A DNA stretch of 64,000 bases from CAMFLJ01 sp965279255 (GTDB taxonomy: Bacteria > Actinomycetota > Acidimicrobiia > Acidimicrobiales > Acidimicrobilacustridaceae), in contig OZ257146.1 of NCBI GenBank assembly GCA_965279255.1, positions 2,542,001 to 2,606,000 of the forward strand, read 5' to 3'. This document shows, one piece after another, positions 21,685 to 30,408 of this stretch. Position 1 is the stretch's first letter. The number at the start of each line of letters is the position of its first letter. The position numbers and the translations under genes are program-made. The notes under the pieces are model-generated. The model was not told the DNA's origin. It worked only from the letters and a program-made list of their open reading frames with translations, and did not search any database.

Positions 21685-24216
21685 CTACTCCCCTGCGGCC
21701 CCGGTGGCCTCGTCGAGCTCCTCCGGGGTCATCAACACCGCCCGGGCCTTCGAGCCCTCCGAGGGGCCGACCACCCCACGCTGCTCGAGCAGATCCATGA
21801 GCCGTCCGGCCCGGGCGAAACCGACGCGCAGCTTGCGCTGCAGCATCGAGGTGGAGCCGAGCTGGGAGCGCACGATGAGCTCCATGGCCTGGCGCACCAG
21901 TTCTTCGTCATCGTCGTCACCGCTGCCGCCACCAGCGCCCCCGCCCGAGGTGCCGGCGGAGGACGACGAGCTGTCGTCGCTGCCCTGCACCTCGTCGTCG
22001 GCGTACTCGACCTGCGGCGACTGCCGCAGCCACGAGCCGACCACCGCGCGGACCTCGGCCTCGGTGACCCAGGCGCCCTGGATGCGCTGGGCGACGCTCG
22101 AGCTCGGGCCGAGCAGGAGCATGTCGCCGCGGCCGAGCAGCTTCTCGGCCCCACCCTGGTCGAGGATGACCCGGGAGTCGGCGTGGCTCGACACGGCGAA
22201 GGCGAGGCGGGCGGGCACGTTGGCCTTGATCACGCCGGTGATGACGTTGACCGACGGACGCTGGGTGGCGATCACCAGGTGGATGCCGACGGCGCGGGCC
22301 ATGGCGGCGATGCGGGTGATCGATTCCTCGACGTCGCGGGCGGCGACCATCATCAGGTCGGCGAGCTCGTCGACCACGACGAGGATGTAGGGCAGGCGGT
22401 GGTACTCGAGGCCGGCCTCGGGGTCCTGGTAGAGGTCGCCGCGGTCGAACGCCGAGTTGTAGCCGCCGATGTCGCGGTAGCCGACCTCGCTCAGCAGGTC
22501 GTACCGGCGCTCCATCTCCTTCACCGCCCAGGCCAGCGCGTTGGCGGCCTTCTTCGGGTTGGTGACGACCTGGGTGAGCAGGTGCGGGAGCCGGTTGTAC
22601 TGGCCCATCTCCACCCGCTTGGGGTCGACGAGGATGAGCCGCACCTGGTCGGGGGTCGACCGCATGAGGATCGACGTGAGCAGCGAGTTGAGGCACGACG
22701 ACTTGCCCGCACCGGTGGCGCCGGCGATGAGGATGTGGGGCATCTTGGCCAGGTCGGCCATCACGGCGCGGCCGTTGATGTCGCGGCCGATGGCCACCTC
22801 GAGCGGGTTGGTGGCGGCCTTTGCCTCGGGCGAGGCGAGGATGTCGCCGACGGCCACGAGCTGGCGGTTGTCGTTGGGCACCTCGACGCCGATGGCCTGC
22901 TTGCCCGGGATGGGGGCGAGGATGCGGACGTCGGCGGCGGCCATCGCGTAGGCGATGTCCTTGTGGAGGCTGGTGACGCGGGAGACCTTCACACCGGGGC
23001 CGAGCTCGAGCTCGTAGCGGGTGACGGTGGGGCCCACGACCATGCCGACGAGGCGGGTCTGGACGCCGTGCTCGGCGAGGGCGGCCTCGAGGGTGCGGCC
23101 GCGCTCCTCGACCATCGCCCGGTTGACCTCCTGGTGCTCCGAGCGCTCGAGCAGCTTGGGCGACGGGAGCTTCCAGTTGACCGGCTTGGGCGCCGGGCCG
23201 ACCGGCATGGCCAGCTGGACGACCTCGGTCGGCGAGTCCTCGGCGGTCGGGACGTGGATGTCGAGGGTGTCGTCATCGTCGTCGTCGAGCAGCTCGGGGT
23301 CGGCGAGCACCGAGGCGTCGTCCTCACCGGCCACGAACACGTGGAGCTCGCCGCCCTCGAGGCCGTCGACGGGCTCGTCGTCGACCAGCTCGGGCAGCAT
23401 GGCCTCGGCCTTCGCCTTGCGGCGCTTCTTCGGGGCCGGCTCGTCGTCGAGCTCGCCGTCGAAGATGGTGATGCCGTCGTCGGTCGAGATGACGGGGGCG
23501 TCGGAGCCGACCTCGAAGAGGGAGTCGACGCCGCGGCGCACGACGCGCTGGGCGGGCTTCATCCCGTCGGCGGTCTTCTTGGCCGCGGTGCGCACCGAGA
23601 TCCCGGTGGCCACGACCAGGCCGACCACCACGAGGGCGACGAGCACGAGGCCGGCGCCCCACGGGGCGAGCAGGTTCTTCAGCGGCCCACCGACAGCGAT
23701 GCCGAGGTAGCCGCCGGCGTGGATGATGTCGTCGAGCGGGGCCCCCGACTCGGGGCGGCCGCGGAGCAGGTGGAGCAGGCCGGCCACGGCCACGACGATC
23801 AGGCCGGTGCCGACCACGAGGCGGACGGTGTGGTGGCTGGCGGCGTCGTCGCCCTGGCGCGGGCCCCGCAGCAGGAGGGCGCCGCCGACGACGAGGCCGA
23901 TCGGGGCGAGGATGCGCAGGCCCCCGACGAGGGCGCCGAACGCGTCGGCCAGGCCACCACCGAGGGGGCCGGCCATGTCGGCGTAGATGCCGAGGCCGGC
24001 GAGCAGGCCCAGGGCGATGAGGGCCACGCCCCACACGTCGTGGCCGTGCCCGGAGAACGCCTGGCGGACGGGGCTGGGGGCGGGTGGGCGCGCCGAGGCG
24101 GCAGCGCGCCCCTTGGGCGCGGCGGAACGGCCCTTGGTGGAAGTCGTCCTCGAGCGTGAGCTGGAGGACGGCTTGCGGCTCGAACTGGAGCTTGAAGAAC
24201 GTTGCTTCGTAGCCAC
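21685..24216 (-). CDS. ftsK: DNA translocase FtsK/SpoIIIE
   Basis: About 843 residues. After a Ser/Lys/Arg-rich N-terminus come four membrane helices (GLLAGLGIYADMAG through VALVVVGLVVATGI), an acidic linker (DDDDDTLDIH), the alpha domain, the RecA-like motor with Walker A GATGAGKSSCLN and Walker B ILVVVDELADLMM, and a C-terminal winged-helix gamma domain (STSMLQRKLRVGFARAGRLMDLLEQRGVVG) that reads KOPS-type sequences. It coordinates chromosome segregation at the division septum. The GTG at 24216 (VATKQRSSS) is the assumed start; the frame is open to 24312. Confidence 0.94.
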   Translation of the reverse strand: MATKQRSSSSSSSRKPSSSSRSRTTSTKGRSAAPKGRAAASARPPAPSPVRQAFSGHGHDVWGVALIALGLLAGLGIYADMAGPLGGGLADAFGALVGGLRILAPIGLVVGGALLLRGPRQGDDAASHHTVRLVVGTGLIVVAVAGLLHLLRGRPESGAPLDDIIHAGGYLGIAVGGPLKNLLAPWGAGLVLVALVVVGLVVATGISVRTAAKKTADGMKPAQRVVRRGVDSLFEVGSDAPVISTDDGITIFDGELDDEPAPKKRRKAKAEAMLPELVDDEPVDGLEGGELHVFVAGEDDASVLADPELLDDDDDDTLDIHVPTAEDSPTEVVQLAMPVGPAPKPVNWKLPSPKLLERSEHQEVNRAMVEERGRTLEAALAEHGVQTRLVGMVVGPTVTRYELELGPGVKVSRVTSLHKDIAYAMAAADVRILAPIPGKQAIGVEVPNDNRQLVAVGDILASPEAKAATNPLEVAIGRDINGRAVMADLAKMPHILIAGATGAGKSSCLNSLLTSILMRSTPDQVRLILVDPKRVEMGQYNRLPHLLTQVVTNPKKAANALAWAVKEMERRYDLLSEVGYRDIGGYNSAFDRGDLYQDPEAGLEYHRLPYILVVVDELADLMMVAARDVEESITRIAAMARAVGIHLVIATQRPSVNVITGVIKANVPARLAFAVSSHADSRVILDQGGAEKLLGRGDMLLLGPSSSVAQRIQGAWVTEAEVRAVVGSWLRQSPQVEYADDEVQGSDDSSSSSAGTSGGGAGGGSGDDDDEELVRQAMELIVRSQLGSTSMLQRKLRVGFARAGRLMDLLEQRGVVGPSEGSKARAVLMTPEELDEATGAAGE

Positions 24217-24406
24217 TTGGTCGCGTTTCGTCCGTGGCCCCACTCCGCGCGCCGAGCTGAACCCTACCGGGGAGGCACGCCCAGCGCGTGGACCATCGCA
24301 GGCCGTCAGCACCCGGCACCGCCACCCGGGGAACTGTCAGTCATGATGCAGAAATCGCGCTGACCGACCGGTAACCTCACCCCGACACCGGGGGGATCCG
24401 ATCGCC

Positions 24407-25678
24407 ATGAACCGTCGCACCACCATCGCCGCTGCGCTCCTGAGCGCCTTCACCGTGGTGGCCGCCGCCGCCGGATGCTCGTCGGGCGGCAGCTCGGGCG
24501 CCACCGCCACGACCCAGGCGAAGACCGTCGCCACCATCGCCGCGCCGGCCGGGCTGCCCGAGTTCTACTCGGTGCCCGACCCGTTGCCCGACGGGAAGCC
24601 CGGCGACCTCATCAAGTCCGAGCAGGTGCCCGTCGACGGCCTCGACGGCACCCTCTGGCGGGTCATGTACCTGTCGGAGTCGACGGCCGGCGAGCCCATC
24701 GCCGTCACGGGGATGATCGCCGTCCCCAACGGCACCGCCCCCTCCGACGGCCGCGAGGTCATCACCTGGGCCCACGGCACCACCGGCATCGCCGACACCT
24801 GCGCCCCCTCGCTCGATCCCGCCGCCCTCGACCCGCTGGCCAACAAGCTCCTCGCCCAGGGCTACGTCGTGACCGCCACCGACTACGAGGGCATGGGCAC
24901 CCCCGGCCGACACCCCTACATCGCCGGTGAGAGCGAAGGCCGCGGGGTCCTCGACATCGTGAAGACCGCCCGGCAGATGCCCGAGGTCGACGCCGGCACC
25001 CGCTACGCCATCTGGGGCCACTCGCAGGGCGGGCACGCCGCGCTCTACGCCGGCCACATCGCCGCCGAGTGGGCCCCCGACCTCGAGCTCGTCGGCGTGG
25101 TCGCCGGCGCTCCGCCGTCGCAGCTGCTGCTGATCAACGCCGCCCTCCAGCAGAGCCCGTTCAAGTACTACATCGCCATGGCCGCGGCCGGGCTCAACGC
25201 CGCCTACGGCGACACGGCGGCGCCGCTCGACGCCGTGCTCACCCCGGAGGGCCTGACATGGCTCGACAACGTCGACACCTCGTGCGCCGGCGACCTCCGC
25301 ACCGTCGCCGCCGGGCTCGACTTCGCGACGCTCCAGAAGGCCGATCCCGCGACCGTCCCCGCCTGGAACACCCTGCTCGAGGAGAACGACCCCGGGAAGT
25401 GGACCACCCCGATCCCGGCACCGCTGCTCATCATCCACGGCGGCAACGACGAGCAGATCCCCGTCGCGTCGTCGGCCCTGCTGTTCACCCAGCTGTGCGC
25501 CATCGGCCAGGTCGAGCAGCGCTGGGTCTACCCCGACCAGTCCCACGCCGGGGTGATCGCCCCGTCGATCGACGACATGCTCACGTGGATCAGCCACCGC
25601 TTCGCCGGCGATCCGGCCCCTGACCCGATGCAGCCGCAGGGCCCGCCGGTGCCCACCACCCAGTCCTGCCCCAGCTAG
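24407..25678 (+). CDS. Secretory lipase-family lipoprotein
   Basis: 423 residues. The signal peptide ends in a lipobox (VAAAAGC, Cys 24) followed by a Ser/Thr linker. The hydrolase domain has an oxyanion/lid segment WAHGTTGIADTCAPS, the nucleophile elbow IWGHSQGGHAAL, Asp in HGGNDEQIPV and His in DQSHAGVI, matching the secretory lipase (LIP) family of alpha/beta hydrolases. It probably acts on lipids or esters outside the membrane. Its TAG stop overlaps the stop of bsaP on the other strand. Confidence 0.87.
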   Translation: MNRRTTIAAALLSAFTVVAAAAGCSSGGSSGATATTQAKTVATIAAPAGLPEFYSVPDPLPDGKPGDLIKSEQVPVDGLDGTLWRVMYLSESTAGEPIAVTGMIAVPNGTAPSDGREVITWAHGTTGIADTCAPSLDPAALDPLANKLLAQGYVVTATDYEGMGTPGRHPYIAGESEGRGVLDIVKTARQMPEVDAGTRYAIWGHSQGGHAALYAGHIAAEWAPDLELVGVVAGAPPSQLLLINAALQQSPFKYYIAMAAAGLNAAYGDTAAPLDAVLTPEGLTWLDNVDTSCAGDLRTVAAGLDFATLQKADPATVPAWNTLLEENDPGKWTTPIPAPLLIIHGGNDEQIPVASSALLFTQLCAIGQVEQRWVYPDQSHAGVIAPSIDDMLTWISHRFAGDPAPDPMQPQGPPVPTTQSCPS

Positions 25679-25875
25679 GCGAGGCCCTCGGGCAGGGGGC
25701 CGTGGTCTCGGCAGGAGGCGTCCCAGCCCGCGGGATGCACCTTCACCCGCAGCCGTCGGCCGCACGTGGGGCAGAACCGCGGCGGGTCGAGCTCACGCCG
25801 ACACGGCTTGTCGGCGTGGGTGGCCAACGCCGTGCCGCACCAGATGCAGTGGGTGGCGGGCTCGGGGCCGGCCAC
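25675..25875 (-). CDS. bsaP: Biotin synthase auxiliary protein
   Basis: 66 residues, starting with GTG 2 nt after the bioB stop. Two CxxC pairs are present: CIWC near the N-terminus and CPTCGRR, in the stretch PPRFCPTCGRRLRVKVHPAGW, followed by a further Cys in DASCRDHG. The pattern and the position directly behind bioB match the small actinobacterial BsaP protein, reported to be needed for BioB activity, probably in iron-sulfur cluster handling. Recognition rests on motif memory and context; no alignment was run. Confidence 0.8.
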   Translation of the reverse strand: MAGPEPATHCIWCGTALATHADKPCRRELDPPRFCPTCGRRLRVKVHPAGWDASCRDHGPLPEGLA

Positions 25876-25877
25876 GC

Positions 25878-26951
25878 CTAGAACGCCTTGGACAGCGCGC
25901 CCATCGGCATCTGGAGGTCGCCCAGCATCTGGAGGTCCTCCTCCGGCGAGCGCCCGAGCGTCGTGAGGTAGTTGCCCACGATCAGGGCGTTGATGCCGGA
26001 GGTGAGGCCGAGGGCCTGGAGCTCGCGCAGGGTGACCTCGCGGCCGCCCGCGTAGCGCAGGATCACCGACGGGAGGGCGAGGCGGAACAGGGCGATCCAG
26101 CGGATCGCCTCGAGCGGCTCGACCAGGGGGCGCCCGGCGAAGGGCGTGCCCGGACGGGGGTTGAGGAAGTTGATCGGCACCTCGCAGGGGTCGACCGCCC
26201 GCAGCTGGCCCAGGAGCTCGAGGCGCTGGTCGTGGGTCTCGCCCATGCCCAACAGCACGCCGCAGCAGAGCTCCATGCCGTGCTCGGCCACCAGCTGGCA
26301 GGTCTCGAAGCGCTCGGCCCACGAGTGGGTGGTGACCACGTTCGGGAAGAACGACTCGGCCGTCTCGAGGTTGTGGTTGTAGCGGTGGACGCCACCTTCG
26401 GCGAGGCGGCGGGCCTGGTCGTCGGTGATGATGCCGGCGCTGACGGCGACGTTGATGCCGGCCTCCTCGTGCACGATCGGCACGAGCTCGAGGATGCGGT
26501 TCATGGTGCGCTCGTCGGGGCCGCGGATGGCGAGCACGATGCAGAACTCGGTCGCGCCGAGGGCGGCGGTCTCCTTGGCGGCGGCGATGACCTCGGCCGT
26601 GTCGAGGAACGGCGTGGCCTGCACGGGCGACTCGAAGCTGGCCGACTGGCTGCAGAAGTGGCAGTCCTCGGGGCAGCCGCCGGTCTTGGCCGAGAGGATG
26701 CCCTCGATCTCGACGGTGTCGCCGCACCACTCGAGGCGGACCTCGTGGGCGAGGGCCGCGAGCCCCGGCACCGAGGAGTCGGGCACGTCGGAGAGGGCGA
26801 GCAGCTCGTCGGCGGTGAGCTGGCGGCGTTCGTCGAGCAGCGCCACCTGGGCGGCACGGATGGCCGCGCGGGCCTGCTCGGGTGAGAGCCGGGGCCGCTC
26901 GAGGGCATCGGCACGCGGGTTCGGGGAGAGGGCGACGGGCACGTCGGGCAT
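25878..26951 (-). CDS. bioB: Biotin synthase
   Basis: Radical-SAM enzyme inserting sulfur into dethiobiotin. The 357-residue product has the radical-SAM cysteines C93/C97/C100 (CPEDCHFCSQS), the [2Fe-2S] ligands in later strands, YNHNLETAE and the conserved end region TSGINALIVGNYLTTLGRSPEED. Only bioB and bsaP are here; bioA, bioF and bioD are not in the window. A terminator-like hairpin at 27011 separates it from the upstream rnj unit. Confidence 0.96.
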   Translation of the reverse strand: MPDVPVALSPNPRADALERPRLSPEQARAAIRAAQVALLDERRQLTADELLALSDVPDSSVPGLAALAHEVRLEWCGDTVEIEGILSAKTGGCPEDCHFCSQSASFESPVQATPFLDTAEVIAAAKETAALGATEFCIVLAIRGPDERTMNRILELVPIVHEEAGINVAVSAGIITDDQARRLAEGGVHRYNHNLETAESFFPNVVTTHSWAERFETCQLVAEHGMELCCGVLLGMGETHDQRLELLGQLRAVDPCEVPINFLNPRPGTPFAGRPLVEPLEAIRWIALFRLALPSVILRYAGGREVTLRELQALGLTSGINALIVGNYLTTLGRSPEEDLQMLGDLQMPMGALSKAF

Positions 26952-27010
26952 GGGCGCAAAGGGTAGGCGTCCGCTGCGACCATCGGCGAAAGCGGGAGGG
27001 CAGACCCGAG

Positions 27011-27033
27011 ACGGGCCCGCCTCGCGGGCCCGT
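27011..27033. terminator. Terminator hairpin after the 27057 gene
   Basis: Perfect 10-bp inverted repeat ACGGGCCCGC with a 3-nt loop, 23 nt downstream of the stop at 27057 on the minus strand and 60 nt upstream of bioB. Confidence 0.7.
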
Positions 27034-27056
27034 CCGTCCGCCGGGCCGCTTCCTCC

Positions 27057-27668
27057 TCAGCGTTCGAGGCCCCGGGCGACGCGGATGCCCGCGTCCCAGC
27101 CCGGGGCGCGGCCCCCGGGTGGGAGGTGCACCGCGTCGATGTCGACGCCGGCGCGGGTGAGCAGCCACGAGGTGACCGAGTTGGAGTTCCACATGTCGCC
27201 CCGGGCGAGCTCGTGGCGTCCCCACACTGCGGTCGGCACGTCCCGGGTGAGCTCGAGCACGCGGCGGGCGCCAGCCAGGTCGCCGATCACCCGCACCGGG
27301 CTGTCGACCGCCGCGGGCGCATCCGGGATCGACCCGCCCGGCCAGCACCGGACCTCGTAGCGGAAGATCCGGAAACGACCGAGCAGCCGCGACCCGACGG
27401 CGCCCTCGGCCACGACACCCCGATCACCGCCGCCCGAGGGGATGGGAGCGACCTCGATCACGTGGCGGCCCTCGGGCACCACGACCTCGAGGGCCGAGTG
27501 GTACAGGTCGCAACGGGGCCGCCGGGCGACCGCGGCGGACAGGCCCTCGAAGGCGCGCCCGCTCAGGCGCACCACGTGGGCGCCCGAGCCGAGCGGGATC
27601 CAGTAGAGATCGACGGCCGCCCCGCCCGGGGGCGGGGAGCCGGGGCCCGGAGGGGAGGAAGCCGTCAG
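27057..27668 (-). CDS. Conserved hypothetical protein (WNSNS-motif)
   Basis: About 203 residues. The recognisable part begins VDLYWIPLGSGAHVVRLSGRAFE and continues with DLYHSALEVVVPEGRHVIEVAP and, near the end, GDMWNSNSVTSWLLTRAG. This looks like a conserved actinobacterial soluble family with invariant Trp, Asn, Ser and His residues, but I know no function. No ATG, GTG or TTG is available before the conserved start; a CTG at 27668 overlaps the rnj stop as CTGA, mirroring the GTGA overlaps used elsewhere in the window, and is taken as the start. Confidence 0.65.
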   Translation of the reverse strand: MTASSPPGPGSPPPGGAAVDLYWIPLGSGAHVVRLSGRAFEGLSAAVARRPRCDLYHSALEVVVPEGRHVIEVAPIPSGGGDRGVVAEGAVGSRLLGRFRIFRYEVRCWPGGSIPDAPAAVDSPVRVIGDLAGARRVLELTRDVPTAVWGRHELARGDMWNSNSVTSWLLTRAGVDIDAVHLPPGGRAPGWDAGIRVARGLER

Positions 27669-29404
27669 GCCTCCATCACCACCGGGACGATCATGGGCTT
27701 GCGCTTGGTGTTGGCGCTGACGAAGCGGCCGGCGGCCCGGCGCACGACGCGCTGGATGTTCTCGATGTCGGTGGCGTCGTTCTGGAACGCCTCCTTGATC
27801 GCGTCGCGGACCTGCTCGGCGCACTGCTCGAGGAGGTCCTCGGCCTCGGGGGCGTGCACCCAGCCACGCGTGATGATCTCGGGGCCCATGATGATGGCGC
27901 CGGTCTCGACGTCGACGCCGACGAACACGACGACGACGCCTTCCTCGGCCAGGACCTTGCGGTCGCGCAGCACGCCGGTGCCGACATCGCCGACGATGCC
28001 GTCGACGTAGAGGTAGCCGGCAGGCACCTGGGCGTGAGGGCGCAGGCCCTTGTCGTCGAGCACGAGCTGGTCGCCGTCGGTGCACACGATGATGTGGTTG
28101 GCGGCAACGCCCATCTGCCGACCGAGCTTGGCGTGGGCGACCATGTGGCGGTACTCGCCGTGCACCGGCACGAACCAGTCGGGCCGCACGATCGACAGGA
28201 ACATCTTGAGGTCTTCGGCCTTGGCGTGGCCCGACGCGTGGACGTCGGCGATGCCGGAGTGCACGACCTCGGCGCCGAGGCGCACCAGCCCGTCGATGAC
28301 CTTGGAGACGTCCTGCTCGTTGCCCGGGATGGGGTGCGAGCTCATGATCACGACGTCGTCGGAGCTGAGCGTGAGCCACCGGTTCTCGTTCGCGGCCATC
28401 AGGGAGAGGGCCGACATGGGCTCGCCCTGCGAGCCGGTGGAGATGACGCAGACCTTCTCGGGCGGCAGGTCGCCGACGTCGGCGATGTCGCGGAGGCGGT
28501 CCTCGGGGATGTTGAGCAGGCCCATCTCGCGCGCCATGCGCACGTTCTTCTTCATCGACATGCCCATGGTGGCCACGACCCGGTCGAAAGAGATGGCTGC
28601 GTCGGCGATCTGCTGCACCCGGTGGATGTGGCTGGCGAAGCAGGTGGTGATGATCCGCCGGCCCTCGTAGCGGTGGAAGAGGTCGTAGAGGACCCCGCCC
28701 ACCGTGGTCTCGGACTTGGCGTGGCCGTGCTCGTCGGCGTTGGTGGAGTCGCTCAGCAGCAGGCGGACGCCCTCGTTGCTGGCGATCGAGCCGATGCGGG
28801 CCAGGTCGGTGAGGCGGCCGTCGACCGGGGTGAGGTCGAGCTTGAAGTCGCCGGAGTGGAGGATCACGCCCTGCGGGGTGTGGAACGCCGTCGCCAGGCC
28901 GTGGGGCACCGAGTGGGTGACGGGGATGAACTCCACGTCGAACGGGCCGATCATGCGGCGCTCGCCGTCGGCCACCGGGATGAACTCGGTGCGGTCGAGC
29001 AGCCCCGCCTCTTCGATCCGGTTGCGAGCGAGGCCGAGGGTGAGCGCCGAGCCGTAGATCGGGAACGTCAGCTCCCGCAGCAGGAACGACAGGCCGCCGG
29101 TGTGGTCCTCGTGGCCGTGGGTGGCGATGCAGCCGACGATGCGGTCGGCGTTCTCACGCAGGTAGGTGAAGTCGGGCAGGACGAGGTCGATCCCGAGCAT
29201 GTCGAGGTCGGGGAACATCAGCCCGCAGTCGATCAGGATGATCTTGCCCTCGAGCTCGATGCAGGCGCAGTTGCGCCCGATCTCACCCAGGCCGCCGAGG
29301 AACGTGACCTTGACCGCGTTCTCGGCGACCGGGCCACCGCCCTTGGACTTGCGGGTCTCGGCCTTGGTGGCCTCGGACTTGGTCTTTCCGCTCTTCTTGC
29401 TCAC
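27665..29404 (-). CDS. rnj: Ribonuclease J
   Basis: Metallo-beta-lactamase/beta-CASP nuclease with 5'-exonuclease and endonuclease activity in mRNA decay and rRNA processing. The 579-residue product has HGHEDHTGG (residues 96-104), LLSDSTNADEHGHAKSE, STGSQGEPMSALSLMA, SSHPIPGNEQ and HASGHA, all zinc-site or beta-CASP motifs. A Lys/Ser-rich extension of about 28 residues precedes the enzyme. The GTG at 29404 overlaps the dapA stop as GTGA; the dapA-rnj pairing is widespread in actinobacteria. Confidence 0.95.
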   Translation of the reverse strand: MSKKSGKTKSEATKAETRKSKGGGPVAENAVKVTFLGGLGEIGRNCACIELEGKIILIDCGLMFPDLDMLGIDLVLPDFTYLRENADRIVGCIATHGHEDHTGGLSFLLRELTFPIYGSALTLGLARNRIEEAGLLDRTEFIPVADGERRMIGPFDVEFIPVTHSVPHGLATAFHTPQGVILHSGDFKLDLTPVDGRLTDLARIGSIASNEGVRLLLSDSTNADEHGHAKSETTVGGVLYDLFHRYEGRRIITTCFASHIHRVQQIADAAISFDRVVATMGMSMKKNVRMAREMGLLNIPEDRLRDIADVGDLPPEKVCVISTGSQGEPMSALSLMAANENRWLTLSSDDVVIMSSHPIPGNEQDVSKVIDGLVRLGAEVVHSGIADVHASGHAKAEDLKMFLSIVRPDWFVPVHGEYRHMVAHAKLGRQMGVAANHIIVCTDGDQLVLDDKGLRPHAQVPAGYLYVDGIVGDVGTGVLRDRKVLAEEGVVVVFVGVDVETGAIIMGPEIITRGWVHAPEAEDLLEQCAEQVRDAIKEAFQNDATDIENIQRVVRRAAGRFVSANTKRKPMIVPVVMEA

Positions 29405-30282
29405 GCGTACAACCGTCGGTGCACCTGAAGCGCTCGTTCCTGGAGGTCGGGGGGTGGGAACCCCATGGGCGGTCGGCAGGGGCCGGCCGGTTGGCCCAGG
29501 GCGTTCAACATCGCCTTGGTGGGCACGGGGTTGGGGTTGGCGTCGCCGGTCTCGAAGTCGTAGCTCTCGAGGAGGCGGGCGTTGAGCTCCTGGGCACGAC
29601 CGAGGTCGCCCTTCTGGAAGCTCGAGATCATCTCGGCCATCACCCGGGCGGCCCAGTGGGTGGCGACGCCGATGACGCCGACGGCGCCGACGGCGAGCAG
29701 CGGCAGGGTGAGGGGGTCGTCGCCGGAGTACACGACGAAGCCCTCGGGGGCCTCGGCGATGATGCGGGCGGTCTCGCCGGGGTTGCCGGCGGCATCCTTC
29801 AGGCCGACCACGTTGGGCACCTCGTGGGCGAGGCGGAGCAGCAGCTCGCTGGCCACCTTGCGGCCGGTGCGCACGGGGATGTCGTAGAGGATCACCGGCA
29901 GGTCGGTGGCGGCGGCGACGTGGCGGAAGTGGGCCTCGATGCCGGCCTGTGACGGGCGGTTGTAATAGGGCGTCACCACGAGGACCGCGTCCATGCCCGT
30001 GCCCTTGGCCCGGGCGGTGAGCTCGGCGGCGTGGCGGGTGTCGTTGGTGCCGGAGCCGGCGATGACGGGGACGTCGACCGCGGCCCGCACCGTGCGCCAC
30101 ACCTCGACCTGCTCGTCGTCGGTGAGGCAGGCGGCCTCACCGGTGGTGCCGGTGACGACCAGTGCGTCGTTGCCCTGCTCGACCAGCCAGCGGGCCAGAG
30201 AGGCGACCCCGTCGTAGTCGACAGCACCCTCGTCGTCGAAGGGCGTGACCATGGCGGTGATCACCGATCCGAAGCCAGACAT
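29401..30282 (-). CDS. dapA: 4-hydroxy-tetrahydrodipicolinate synthase
   Basis: Condenses pyruvate with aspartate semialdehyde, the first committed step to lysine and meso-diaminopimelate. 293 residues; the TIM-barrel motifs are GTTGEAACLTDDE (pyruvate site), YYNRPSQAGIEAHF, the Tyr in ILYDIPVRTG and the Schiff-base Lys in VVGLKDAAGNP. The ATG at 30282 is used, with a GTG at 30291 as alternative. It is coupled to rnj; dapB lies 11 kb to the right on the same strand. Confidence 0.95.
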   Translation of the reverse strand: MSGFGSVITAMVTPFDDEGAVDYDGVASLARWLVEQGNDALVVTGTTGEAACLTDDEQVEVWRTVRAAVDVPVIAGSGTNDTRHAAELTARAKGTGMDAVLVVTPYYNRPSQAGIEAHFRHVAAATDLPVILYDIPVRTGRKVASELLLRLAHEVPNVVGLKDAAGNPGETARIIAEAPEGFVVYSGDDPLTLPLLAVGAVGVIGVATHWAARVMAEMISSFQKGDLGRAQELNARLLESYDFETGDANPNPVPTKAMLNALGQPAGPCRPPMGFPPPDLQERALQVHRRLYA

Positions 30283-30343
30283 GGCCTGCACGGTACCCCA
30301 CGCCCACCATGGCCCCTCTCACCCGTTTCCCGCCCCCACACGC

Positions 30344-30393
30344 GAAACGGTGCGCAGTTCCTGCCCTCTGGGGCGGGAACTGCGCACCGCTTC
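30344..30393. terminator. Terminator-like hairpin between the di-iron gene and dapA
   Basis: GGTGCGCAGTTCCTGCCC (30349-30366) pairs with 30371-30388 with one G-T and a 4-nt loop, and flanking bases extend the stem. It begins 16 nt downstream of the stop at 30409 on the minus strand. Confidence 0.75.
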
Positions 30394-30408
30394 CGAGACC
30401 TCGGACGG

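Noticed and set aside
22183..24159. Plus-strand open frame of 658 codons opposite ftsK
   Set aside because: Antisense shadow with no recognisable motif; ftsK on the minus strand is certain.
27854..29428. Plus-strand open frame of 524 codons opposite rnj
   Set aside because: Antisense shadow of ribonuclease J.
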